Source of the DNA: an uncultured Arthrobacter sp.
GTDB lineage: Bacteria > Actinomycetota > Actinomycetes > Actinomycetales > Micrococcaceae
Assembly (NCBI RefSeq): GCF_902805515.1
Contig: NZ_CADCTE010000073.1
Span: 1-48,452, forward strand
Direction: 5' to 3'
DNA length: 48,452 nt
The notes beneath the pieces are model-generated. The model ran no database searches. It was not told the origin of the DNA and was given only the letters and a program-made list of their open reading frames with translations. Made by a program: the position numbers and the translations under genes. Positions 26,085 through 33,101 of this stretch are shown here, one piece after another. The first letter of the stretch is position 1. Every line of letters starts with the position of its first letter.

Positions 26085-27032
26085 TCAGCCCCGCCCGGCG
26101 AAGGTGGCGCGGTACTCCGAGGGGGACACATCAAGGAGCCGGCGGAAATGCAGTCGGAGGTTCGATCCGGTTCCCAGTCCGACCTGGTCTGCGATGCGGT
26201 CGACCGACAGCCTCGTGCTCTCCAGGAGTTCGCGGGCGGTGTCGACCCGCGCCCGGAGGATCCATTGCACCGGCGTGGTGCCGGTCTCTTCGGCGAAGCG
26301 GCGCAGGAACGTGCGGGGCGACATCCTGGCGTGTGCGGCCAGTCCGGCGATCGTCAGCTGCTGGTCGAGCCGCGTCAGGGCCCATTCGCGCGTCCCGGCG
26401 AGGGACTCACCATGGGCTGCCGAGCTGGTCTTCGGCAGGTACTGGGCCTGACCTCCGGTCCGGTAGGGCGCGGTGACGAGTCCTCGTGCGATCTCGTTCG
26501 CCGCGCTCACGCCGAGATCGCGCCGAACGATGTGCAGGCAGAGGTCGAGACCGGCGGCGGCCCCGGCCGAGGTGAGGATTGATCCCTCGTCGACGAAGAG
26601 CACGTTCGGTTCGACCGTGATCTGCGGATGCCGCTCCGCGAGCTTCTCCGCCGCATCCCAGTGTGTCGTCGCCCGCAGGCCGTCGAGCAGCCCGGCATCG
26701 GCGAGGGCGAACGCGCCGTAGCAGATCGACGCGACGCGTGCCCCGCGGGATGCTGCGCTCCGGAGGGCTTCGCGCACCTCCACCGGTATCGGCCGACCCG
26801 CCGGAGCGTACCCCGGGACGATGATCGTATCCGCGTCGGCCAGTGCGTCAAGGCCCCGCGGGACCGCGTAGCCGAATCCGCCGTGGGACGGCACGGTTCC
26901 GGCGGTGACCCCGCAGGCCGACACCTCGTAGGGGAACCCCGACTCCGGATGGAACACCTCCGCCGGGATCCCGACGTCCAGCGGGAGTGCTCCGTCGAGT
27001 ACGAGGACCACCACCTGATGAGGTCGCTGCAT
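26085..27032 (-). CDS. GlxA-family regulator: DJ-1/PfpI domain plus AraC helix-turn-helix
   Basis: A 315-residue regulator. Residues 1-165 form a DJ-1/PfpI (class I amidotransferase-like) domain, with VSICYGAFALADAGLLDG carrying the nucleophile-elbow Cys and ATTHWDAAEKLAERHPQI. The AraC-type DNA-binding domain follows from about residue 215: LTIAGLAAHARMSPRTFLRRFAEETGTTPVQWILRARVDTARELLE and DRIADQVGLGTGSNLRLHFRRLLDVSPSEYR. GlxA-type proteins control various catabolic genes. ATG 27032 has GGAG 7 bases upstream. It converges with the quinone-oxidoreductase gene and is divergent from the monooxygenase gene. Confidence 0.9.
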   Translation of the reverse strand: MQRPHQVVVLVLDGALPLDVGIPAEVFHPESGFPYEVSACGVTAGTVPSHGGFGYAVPRGLDALADADTIIVPGYAPAGRPIPVEVREALRSAASRGARVASICYGAFALADAGLLDGLRATTHWDAAEKLAERHPQITVEPNVLFVDEGSILTSAGAAAGLDLCLHIVRRDLGVSAANEIARGLVTAPYRTGGQAQYLPKTSSAAHGESLAGTREWALTRLDQQLTIAGLAAHARMSPRTFLRRFAEETGTTPVQWILRARVDTARELLESTRLSVDRIADQVGLGTGSNLRLHFRRLLDVSPSEYRATFAGRG

Positions 27033-27188
27033 TCTTCGACTCCGATCCGGTCGACGCGTGCCGACCGCGTCATCATTTTCGCACGGTGGCCCATGGCCGG
27101 GCCGGCGTCGTTGGCCGCCCCCTCAGGGCCTGTATTTGTCCACACGGTCAAGAACGGCTAGTCTTGAGCCCTGAAAGGCACAAACAGA

Positions 27189-27548
27189 ATGGAAACGTCC
27201 GACGTGAAAAGCCGTGCAACGAAGACCGCGTTCATCTTTAACTCCTACTACCGGGTGCATCCCGAGGACCGCCAGAAATTTGTGGACGCGGTAGCAGAGC
27301 ACATCCCGCCCACCGCCCAGATGCCCGGGTGCGTGTACTACGTGTTCGCTGCTGACATCCTCGATCCCAACACATTCCACCTCTCCGAGGGGTGGGAGGA
27401 TGCGGACACGATCGAGCGCCATCACAGGTCTGATCTGTTCCAAGAGGCCCTCAAGAAGGCCACGACGTCGGTGCGCATCCTCGAGAACCAGGGACAGCGA
27501 TACGAAATCGCCGCGCAGACCGATGGGCGCCCTCCTCGGCTGAGCTGA
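27189..27548 (+). CDS. Antibiotic biosynthesis monooxygenase (ABM) domain protein, putative quinol monooxygenase
   Basis: A 119-residue dimeric alpha-beta barrel protein. It shows the ABM pattern YYRVHPEDRQKFVDAVAEHIPPTAQMPGCVYYVFAADILDPNTFHLSEGWEDADTIERHHRS, ending LFQEALKKATTSVRILENQG. ABM proteins act as cofactor-independent monooxygenases on quinols or as stress proteins; the substrate is not shown by the sequence. It is divergent from the GlxA-type gene, which may regulate it. Start ATG with AAAGG about 12 bases upstream, a weak spacing. Confidence 0.82.
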   Translation: METSDVKSRATKTAFIFNSYYRVHPEDRQKFVDAVAEHIPPTAQMPGCVYYVFAADILDPNTFHLSEGWEDADTIERHHRSDLFQEALKKATTSVRILENQGQRYEIAAQTDGRPPRLS

Positions 27549-27695
27549 GGGCAGCAGTTCCACTCCATGTCCGACGATCAGTAGAGAAGCGGGCAAGGCA
27601 GCGGGCCCTGTGTTGTTGGGATGCGTGGAAAGGTTCACGGCCAGGACGACGCTACGATGAAGACCCCGGCACTTGCCTCACGAGAAGGAGCGGAT

Positions 27696-28115
27696 GTGGA
27701 AGCCTCACCCGCCCCCGATAACGCGTTCTTCGTGCGATCCGCCGGTACCGGGCAGGAAGGGCTGATCGCCCAGGAGCTCATCGGTTCAGGGGCCGCAGCC
27801 CTCGGCGTCGGACTGGTTCTCGCGGCCTTGCTGATCCGGCTGCTCCACGGCTCCATGATGAGAACCACCGCCGTCCTCGCCGGAACCGCACCCGATCTGG
27901 TCCTTCGATGGCACGACCGGTTCAACACCGTGCACGAGGCACCCTGGTTGGGTCAGGTGCCGGACGACGGCGTCCGCGACCTTACCGTGTTCTATTCGGC
28001 CTCCGACCCCGACCGGTGGCAGTTGCACCGCCCCCACCGGGGAGCCGGCCTGCTGGCTTTGGTCGGTATTGGACTCCTGCTCGCGGGGGTGGCGTCGGCT
28101 GTGCTGCCGCTGTAA
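27696..28115 (+). CDS. Two-helix membrane protein, DUF3592-like
   Basis: A 139-residue protein from GTG 27696, fixed by AAGGAG 5 bases upstream (an upstream ATG frame lacks a ribosome-binding site). Helix one is residues about 29-50 (GSGAAALGVGLVLAALLIRLLHG) and helix two about 119-138 (LALVGIGLLLAGVASAVLPL). Between them is a beta-rich segment, DLVLRWHDRFNTVHEAPWLG and VRDLTVFYSASDPDRWQLH, that resembles DUF3592 (small domain with a V-x-Y-x-P-DP pattern between two helices). Function unknown; it is a short standalone gene. Confidence 0.65.
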   Translation: MEASPAPDNAFFVRSAGTGQEGLIAQELIGSGAAALGVGLVLAALLIRLLHGSMMRTTAVLAGTAPDLVLRWHDRFNTVHEAPWLGQVPDDGVRDLTVFYSASDPDRWQLHRPHRGAGLLALVGIGLLLAGVASAVLPL

Positions 28116-28157
28116 GGACCGGCGGCGACAGGGACCGCTTCTTCGCCCGGACCTGGG

Positions 28158-28892
28158 TCAGCGTCGGGGGAGCCGTTCACCGGTCTCGTCGGCGAGGGCC
28201 GAGAGGAGGTCGTCCTGGAAGGCCGTGTCGTGAACGGAGGGGTCAGGCTCTTGGCGGTGCTGGTGATACCAGTACCCGCCGCTGGTGTGCGCGTCGGGGT
28301 CGTCGCTGGTGGCGAGCCACTCCTGCGTGCGGTGGCCCAGTTCGAGGCTGTCCGGGGCTCCGGCTCCGCCCATCCGGGTGGGCACCCATCCCGGGTCGAC
28401 GGAGTTGGACAGCACATCCGGGAACAGGCGCGCCATCGCCGCGGCCAGAGTGGTGACGTAGAGCTTGCTGTCGCCGTAGGAGCCGGCCTCCCTGCCTTGC
28501 CAGTCGACGCCGCCTACGCGCGGTCGGCCGCCGAAGTGGGACCCGCTGCTGAGGTAGACCAGCCGTCGCGGGAGCGGAAGAAGGGCGGTCAAGAGGTACG
28601 GGGCGATGATGTTGACGGGCATGACCTTTCGCCCGCTCCACACGCCGACGTTGTGGATGACGGCGTCCAGCGGTGCCTGTCCGGCCAGTTCGGCGGCGAT
28701 GCGACGTACGGCGTCGCGATCGGCGAAGTCCCCGATGACGATGCCGGCACCCTGGTCGGTGAGAGGGCGCAGGTGCGCTGCGCGGTCGGCGTTACGGGCG
28801 TGCACGATGACGTCGTGCCCCTGGGCGTGCAGGGCTTCGGCGGTGAGGCGGCCCAGTCCGTCAACCGACCCGGTGATGAGAATGCGACTCAT
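28158..28892 (-). CDS. Short-chain dehydrogenase/reductase (SDR)
   Basis: A 244-residue SDR with the coenzyme motif RILITGSVDGLGRLTAEAL, VIHNVGVWSGRK (NAG-like), a catalytic Ser in LVYLSSGSHFGG and the YxxxK pair in SYGDSKLYVTTLAAAM. The order and length are normal, so it should be active as an NAD(P)-dependent reductase or dehydrogenase; the substrate is unknown. It ends 2 bases before the DUF1801 gene stop... the two lie on the same strand with a 2-base gap, DUF1801 upstream, which suggests they are transcribed together. Confidence 0.87.
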   Translation of the reverse strand: MSRILITGSVDGLGRLTAEALHAQGHDVIVHARNADRAAHLRPLTDQGAGIVIGDFADRDAVRRIAAELAGQAPLDAVIHNVGVWSGRKVMPVNIIAPYLLTALLPLPRRLVYLSSGSHFGGRPRVGGVDWQGREAGSYGDSKLYVTTLAAAMARLFPDVLSNSVDPGWVPTRMGGAGAPDSLELGHRTQEWLATSDDPDAHTSGGYWYHQHRQEPDPSVHDTAFQDDLLSALADETGERLPRR

Positions 28893-28894
28893 GA

Positions 28895-29329
28895 TCAGCC
28901 GGCGGCCTTCCTGACCAGAGTGCGGAGCTTCTTTTCAGCTGCTTCGGTGATCTCCAGCACCGCGAATGCGGTGGGCCACAACTCACCGTCATCGAGTGCG
29001 GCGTCGTCATTGAAGCCAATCGACCCGTACCGGGATTTGAACTTGGCAGCCGGTTGGAAGAACACGATGACCTTGTCGTCCCTGGCATAGGACGGAAAGC
29101 CGTACCAGGTTTTGGGGTGGAGGCCAGGGGCCTCCTCCGACACAATGACGTGCAGTCTTTCCGCGATCCGCCGGTCGGTGCCTTCAAGTCCCTCAATCGC
29201 TGAGAGGCAGTCCTCGTATTCTTTTGCGCGCTTGGCGGCGCCCTTCACTCCCTTCATCGCCTTTAGTTCGGCGGCTCGCTGTTTCATGGCATCGCGCTCG
29301 GCGCTCGAAAATCCGCTGGTGTCACTCAT
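28895..29329 (-). CDS. DUF1801/YdhG-like protein
   Basis: A 144-residue protein of the DUF1801 (YdhG/YjbR-like) type. The basic, helical N-terminal part is SSAERDAMKQRAAELKAMKGVKGAAKRAKEYEDCLSAIEGLEG, and the family core is EEAPGLHPKTWYGFPSYARDDKVIVFFQPAAKFKSRYGSIGFND. ATG 29329 is preferred over an ATG 9 bases upstream. Proteins of this type have been linked to iron delivery in Bacillus; no function is shown here. The SDR gene follows 2 bases later. Confidence 0.82.
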   Translation of the reverse strand: MSDTSGFSSAERDAMKQRAAELKAMKGVKGAAKRAKEYEDCLSAIEGLEGTDRRIAERLHVIVSEEAPGLHPKTWYGFPSYARDDKVIVFFQPAAKFKSRYGSIGFNDDAALDDGELWPTAFAVLEITEAAEKKLRTLVRKAAG

Positions 29330-29338
29330 GATCGGCAT

Positions 29339-29629
29339 CCCTCAATTCCCCATCCAGAGATCACTCCTGCCCGCGGGGGCACGGAGTGCGGCATCACTTA
29401 CCGTAAGCCCGACGGCGCAGGTGACGACAGCCGCGCCGGATCCAACCATTGCAGACTCCACTCTTACCCTGCAGCAGGCGCGTCATTTGCTGAAAGTGCA
29501 CTGTGCGACCGTATTCTCGACGGCAGTGCACTTCTTTTAGGGAGGCGCACCGCCGTCGCTTGGCGGGCTGGCGAGGAGCGGTCCTGCCTCAAACTCCTCG
29601 GGACGGACGGTCAGGGGCCACTGAACCGC
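29339..29629. other. Gene-free stretch with a bulged hairpin
   Basis: No convincing gene. The promoter of the DUF1801 gene should be at the left end. The main structure is the hairpin described separately at 29494-29533. Confidence 0.5.
29494..29533. repeat. Bulged inverted repeat followed by CTTTT
   Basis: AAGTGCACTG (29494-29503) is a perfect inverted repeat of CAGTGCACTT (29524-29533). Inside, CCGT (29509-29512) can pair with ACGG (29520-29523), extending the stem past a 5-base left bulge. CTTTT follows at 29534-29538. It may be a terminator facing right or an operator; no gene ends directly before it on the + strand. Confidence 0.5.
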
Positions 29630-29884
29630 ATGATCTCCGTTGTGAGGATTGGCGGGGGGACAAGCAGCGTCGAGATAAGCGTGGAGGACGCGCGCCCGCT
29701 TCATGAAGAAGTCCTCGCCATAGCCAAGGATGCGTCTGCAGACATGGCCCCGTTGCTGAGAGAGCTGTCTTCGCCCACTGGGAACGTCATGATGCGGGCC
29801 GAAAAGCCCTCAAGCGCCTGGACGTTTGATGCCGAGACCTGGACCACGGCCGCCAAGGAACTCCAGACCCGGTGCGAGCCCTAG
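29630..29884 (+). CDS. Small hypothetical protein
   Basis: An 84-residue product with no family I recognise. It is acidic (MISVVRIGGGTSSVEISVED ... LHEEVLAIAKDASADMAPLLREL ... TFDAETWTTAAKELQ), with mixed strand and helix character and no membrane segment. There is no clear ribosome-binding site before ATG 29630. Codon use is compatible with coding. It converges with the VOC gene. Confidence 0.45.
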   Translation: MISVVRIGGGTSSVEISVEDARPLHEEVLAIAKDASADMAPLLRELSSPTGNVMMRAEKPSSAWTFDAETWTTAAKELQTRCEP

Positions 29885-29923
29885 GGGACCGTCAGCTAGC
29901 CGGATCGGTGCCGGCTTGATCCG

Positions 29924-30631
29924 TCACCCCACCACGCAGAACTCGTTACCCCCGGGGTCGGCCATGCCGATGCCGTCGGCGCAGCCAACGTCGACGTGAG
30001 TAGCCCCCAGTGCCAGCAGGCTCTCGAGTTCGGCGTCGATGGTTGATACGGCGGCTGGCGCGAGGTCGAGATGGAGCCGATTCCTGCCCAGCTTGGGCGC
30101 CACAGGCCCGCCACCCCACGTGATCTTGGGGCCGCCGGTGGGCGCCTGAACCGCGGTCTCACCGGCCTGGTCCCATACCAGGTTCCAGGCCAGTGCATCC
30201 CGCCAAAAGTAACCGACCTCCGCGAGACCGGCGCCGGCCAGCGAGCTGAAGAACGGGCAGCCGGCGAGGAAGCTGCCCCCCGGCTGCAGGATGCACAGTT
30301 CGTTTCCGTCGGGATCGGCAAGGACGACGTGCTCGGCGTCCGGTCCCTGCCCGACATCCAAGTGTTGTGCACCCAACGCCAGCGCTCGGTCCACCGCGGA
30401 GGCCTGCTCGATGATGGACGTCGGTTTGAGGTCGGGATGCATCTGGTTGGGACCCCACTTCTCACCGGCACCGGCGACGAATCGGAGACTGAAGCCCACC
30501 CCGGGCAGTGCCTTGAGCGAGGGTGCGCCCCGTTGGACCGTGACGTCCCGGCCGAGCAGGCCGCCCCAGAATCCTGCGAGACGCTCAGGATCGGGTGAAC
30601 TGAAGGTCAGGGCAATCAACTCGCACACCAT
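29924..30631 (-). CDS. VOC-family protein with two glyoxalase-like domains
   Basis: A 235-residue protein with two VOC (vicinal oxygen chelate) modules. Module one, residues about 3-115, runs from ELIALTFSSPDPERLAGFWGGLLGRDV to VVLADPDGNELCILQPGG. Module two, about 118-234, runs from CPFFSSLAGAGLAEVGYFWRDALAWNL to GIGMADPGGNEFCVVG. Each ends with the DPDGNE or DPGGNE turn of this superfamily. Members include glyoxalase I, dioxygenases and resistance proteins; nothing here selects one. ATG 30631 is preferred over a frame extension to 30688. An 84-base piece of its second module has a degenerate copy at 32677-32760. Confidence 0.85.
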   Translation of the reverse strand: MVCELIALTFSSPDPERLAGFWGGLLGRDVTVQRGAPSLKALPGVGFSLRFVAGAGEKWGPNQMHPDLKPTSIIEQASAVDRALALGAQHLDVGQGPDAEHVVLADPDGNELCILQPGGSFLAGCPFFSSLAGAGLAEVGYFWRDALAWNLVWDQAGETAVQAPTGGPKITWGGGPVAPKLGRNRLHLDLAPAAVSTIDAELESLLALGATHVDVGCADGIGMADPGGNEFCVVG

Positions 30632-30703
30632 GGCGGCTATTCTTTCGGTGCGCCAGTGGCGCGTCAATCGAATAGGCGGCCGGCCCAAACCCCGCTGGAA
30701 TGC

Positions 30704-31117
30704 TTAGACCTGGGTTTCTCCGCCGTCTGCGAACAGTTCGGTGCCGGTGACGAAGCTCGCCTGATCCGAGGCGAGGAACAGTACGACGTTGGCGATTTCG
30801 GCCGGCTGGGCGACGCGGCCGAGTGGCACGTTGCCAGCCATTGCGTCGAGCATGCCCTGTGTTTGGCTCGGGTCGGAGGCGAGTCCGGTGAGGCCGGGCG
30901 TCTCAGTGGGTCCCGGGGCGATCGTGTTCACCCGGATGTGGCGGCCGGCGAGCTCGGCCGCCCACGTCCGCGTGAATGAACGCAATGCTGCCTTCGTGGC
31001 GGCCTAAACGCCGAACGGAGGGTTCCCCTTGCTTGACGCGTTCGATCCCGTAATGATCACGGAGGCGTGATCCGCGAGCATGGGCAGGGCCTTCTGCACG
31101 GTGAAGACTGTGCCCCT
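30704..31117 (-). pseudogene. Short-chain dehydrogenase, disabled: amber at the catalytic Tyr and 5' end lost
   Basis: Read on the minus strand, the sequence gives GTVFTVQKALPML, then ASVIITGSNASSKGNPPFGV, a TAG (31004-31006), then AATKAALRSFTRTWAAELAG and the normal SDR end NTIAPGPTETPGL ... FVTGTELFADGG. In relatives the codon at the TAG is the catalytic Tyr of YxxxK (the sequence would be VYAATK). The protein can therefore not be made as an active enzyme. Homology stops upstream at about 31117, about 90 residues short of a normal SDR start, with no Rossmann glycine motif. Directly beyond the break the opposite strand begins N-acetyltransferase sequence. Confidence 0.82.
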
Positions 31118-31560
31118 GCCGGGCGTACCGGTGCAGTGGTATCAGTTCGCCCTCGGGGAGCGCGAGGGCGGCGTACTCATTGGCGACCTCGCATTAGAGG
31201 TGAATGATGCCAAACCGAGTATGGCCGAATTGGGGTTCACCCTCGCGCCCGAGTATCAGGGGAACGGCTATGGCCTTGAGGCAGTGCGGGGTTTGCTCGG
31301 CTACGCCTTCGGGACACTGCACCTCCGCCGCCTCACCGCGGTTACCGACGCCCTGAACTATTCCGCGGCCCTGCTTCTCGACCGGGTGGGAATGCGGAGG
31401 GAGGCGTATTTCCAGGAGAACATCTTCTTCAAAGGAGCGTGGGGGGAGCGAGTGTGCTTTCGCGATACTGGATCGGGAATGGGCAGCTGGGTGCGGGGTC
31501 GAACCGGATCCGCTGATGACCCGATCCGGGCTTGGGACACCTAGCGATCAGCGACGCTAG
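31113..31560 (+). pseudogene. GNAT N-acetyltransferase, 5'-truncated and frameshifted
   Basis: From about 31113 the + strand reads PGVPVQWYQFALGEREGGVLIGDLALEV, then AELGFTLAPEYQGNGYGLEAVRGLLGYAF (the acetyl-CoA-binding QGNGYG type motif) and HLRRLTAVTDALNYSAALLLDRVGMRREA, a RimJ/RimL-type GNAT. The first 60 or so residues are missing: codons before 31113 are antisense of the broken SDR gene. At TGGGGGG (31440-31446) the frame slips; removing one G restores GAWGSECAFAILDREWAAG, the usual family end, and a stop at 31560. As it stands the open frame continues in the wrong phase to 31544. Confidence 0.82.
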
Positions 31561-31780
31561 GGCCTGGGCCCCAGAGTCTGATGCTGGTGTCCGCCTCAGA
31601 GGCAAGAGGGCCGTTGAACGTCAGCACCTCGACGACCTGTCCCCACGGAGTCTCGAAGAAAAGATTGGTTAGACCGGCGAGCTCAGGTGGTCCGCCTGGA
31701 CTCAGGGGGCGGACCACGACACCTTCCTGGCCGCGCAGGTGCGCTCCTGCCGAGGTGGCTAGCGAGGCGCTCGTCGAGAA
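31541..31780 (-). pseudogene. VOC-family protein, C-terminal remnant
   Basis: The minus-strand frame ends in RPLSPGGPPELAGLTNLFFE, TPWGQVVEVLTFNGPLASEA and DTSIRLWGPGPS, which is the closing part of a VOC dioxygenase-like protein (the TPWGxxVEV turn). Upstream of about 31780 the frame is open but loses any VOC character, and no start with a ribosome-binding site is found. The upper limit given is approximate. It faces the GNAT remnant tail to tail. Confidence 0.65.
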
Positions 31781-31941
31781 GCTAGGCAGCACCGGTAAAA
31801 CGGCCGAGCGACTGGGGGTATCCCGGTAGACGATGTGGTGAACAACGTCCCCGTGTTCACGGTCCCGGGCTGCCTTCACGGCAAGGTACGTCACAGGCCT
31901 GAAGGCGAGTCGCCGGCAGCGGCTTAGCTTGGGCGCGCCGC

Positions 31942-32451
31942 TTATCGTTCTTCCTTCGTGAGTACGGCGAAGACCGCACCGACGACGGTGCCATACACCA
32001 GGTGCGCGGACAGATCGTCGCGAAGCGTCCGTGCGTCGTAGGCCCAGATCGGCTTGTACACCTTCGCCAGCGGGAGCACGACATAGCCGAGCAGCCACAC
32101 CACAGGACCGTACCCAACCGCCCGCACCCACGGGTGTATGGACGCGACACTTGCCACCGCACCGTATTGTCCGCCCCATCCCACACCTGTCGCCCAGTGC
32201 ATGATGTTGGTCGTAGCGCGGGCCCACCCGGGTGGCGGTTCGTGCCCCGTGGCGACTTTTAGGGCTTTCCGCCCGAGCTGCCCCGGAGCAGAGGCGTTCT
32301 CCCAACTCGAGACGTCGCTGGCAAACTCCCAGCGCCAGATCCCGGACTTGCCGCCGCTGCGGCGGTAACGATCATAAAGCACCAAATCCATTGCTGCGGT
32401 GCCGAGAGTGCCGGCCAGCAAGCCGACAGCCGCGTTTCTCACCAATCCCAT
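31942..32451 (-). CDS. Conserved membrane protein, DUF1440-like
   Basis: A 169-residue membrane protein. It starts MGLVRNAAVGLLAGTLGTAAMDLVLYDRYRRSGG, a helix followed by a basic loop, and has three or four more helices including YGAVASVASIHPWVRAVGYGPVVWLLGYVVLPLAKVYKPIW and AHLVYGTVVGAVFAVLTKEER. The pattern of repeated small membrane helices with HLVYG near the end resembles DUF1440 or YagU-type proteins. ATG 32451 has GGGAGGAAG upstream, a strong site. It is the only intact gene between decayed fragments on both sides. Function unknown. Confidence 0.72.
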   Translation of the reverse strand: MGLVRNAAVGLLAGTLGTAAMDLVLYDRYRRSGGKSGIWRWEFASDVSSWENASAPGQLGRKALKVATGHEPPPGWARATTNIMHWATGVGWGGQYGAVASVASIHPWVRAVGYGPVVWLLGYVVLPLAKVYKPIWAYDARTLRDDLSAHLVYGTVVGAVFAVLTKEER

Positions 32452-32676
32452 GGTTCTTCCTCCCTCACCGCCTGCACCATGAAGGCCGGGCACCAATCGG
32501 GGCAACTCTCGACCGCATCGCCGCTCCGAGAGCCAAGCATGCAGTACGCGACGGCCGCCCGTCGACCGCGGTCGCGAGGTGGCCGCGGACGCGTACGACG
32601 TCGTGTGGTCGTCGACGACGGACGTCGCCATGCGACTCCGACTTTATCCCCGGCCGCCCCTCGAACACTAGGCGTA

Positions 32677-32760
32677 GTTCCGGGCCAGTGCATCACGCAA
32701 GAAGTAGCCGGCCTAGGCAGGACCGGCGCCGGCGAGCGAGCTGAAGAACGGGCAGCCGGC
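32677..32760 (-). pseudogene. Remnant of a VOC gene, paralogous to 30182-30265
   Basis: The 84 bases align without gaps to 30182-30265 in the VOC gene; by hand I count 73 matches. On the minus strand it reads AGCPFFSSLAGAGPA, a TAG, then AGYFLRDALARN. The surroundings are unrelated, so only a small piece of the second module survived. Confidence 0.7.
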
Positions 32761-32989
32761 GTCATCGCCGCTCATAGGGTTCGCCAGTTTGTTCACTGCT
32801 CACGCCATCAAAGTCATGCTTCCTCGGACTGACCCCTTCAGATGTGTGCCGAGGGATTATCCGACGGACTCTTTTGCTGGCGAGCAGATACGACAGTCGC
32901 CACTTGGCCGTGCGGCAACGGAGCGTCGACACCATCGCCCGAAAATCGTCGGCTTACAGTCTCCGCTGTTTTGGGATCAAAGGGGACAT

Positions 32990-33031
32990 ATGCGAGTGAT
33001 ACAGAGTATTCGAAGCATCATAAACAGGTAG
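32990..33031 (+). other. 13-codon open frame with strong ribosome-binding site
   Basis: AAAGGGG stands 4-5 bases before ATG 32990; the frame reads MRVIQSIRSIINR and stops. It ends 70 bases before the beta-propeller start. It could be a leader peptide or chance. Confidence 0.3.
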
Positions 33032-33101
33032 AGAATGGTCCCTTTGATGATTGACGGAAATCCTGCGGGATCCCAGAGTTACCCCATGCAAGTCCGTTTC
33101 G

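Larger units (their letters stand above)
32452..33101. other. Gene-poor stretch with a VOC fragment and a 13-codon frame
   Basis: About 650 bases without an intact gene. It includes the 84-base VOC remnant (32677-32760) with an in-frame TAG, AT-richer sequence after 32940 and a short frame at 32990-33031 behind a strong ribosome-binding site. The promoter of the beta-propeller gene should lie here. Confidence 0.6.

Noticed and set aside
32465-32765. Open frames in all directions around 32.6 kb
   Set aside because: The only recognisable piece is the VOC remnant in a different frame; the long frames are shadows of GC-rich decayed sequence.
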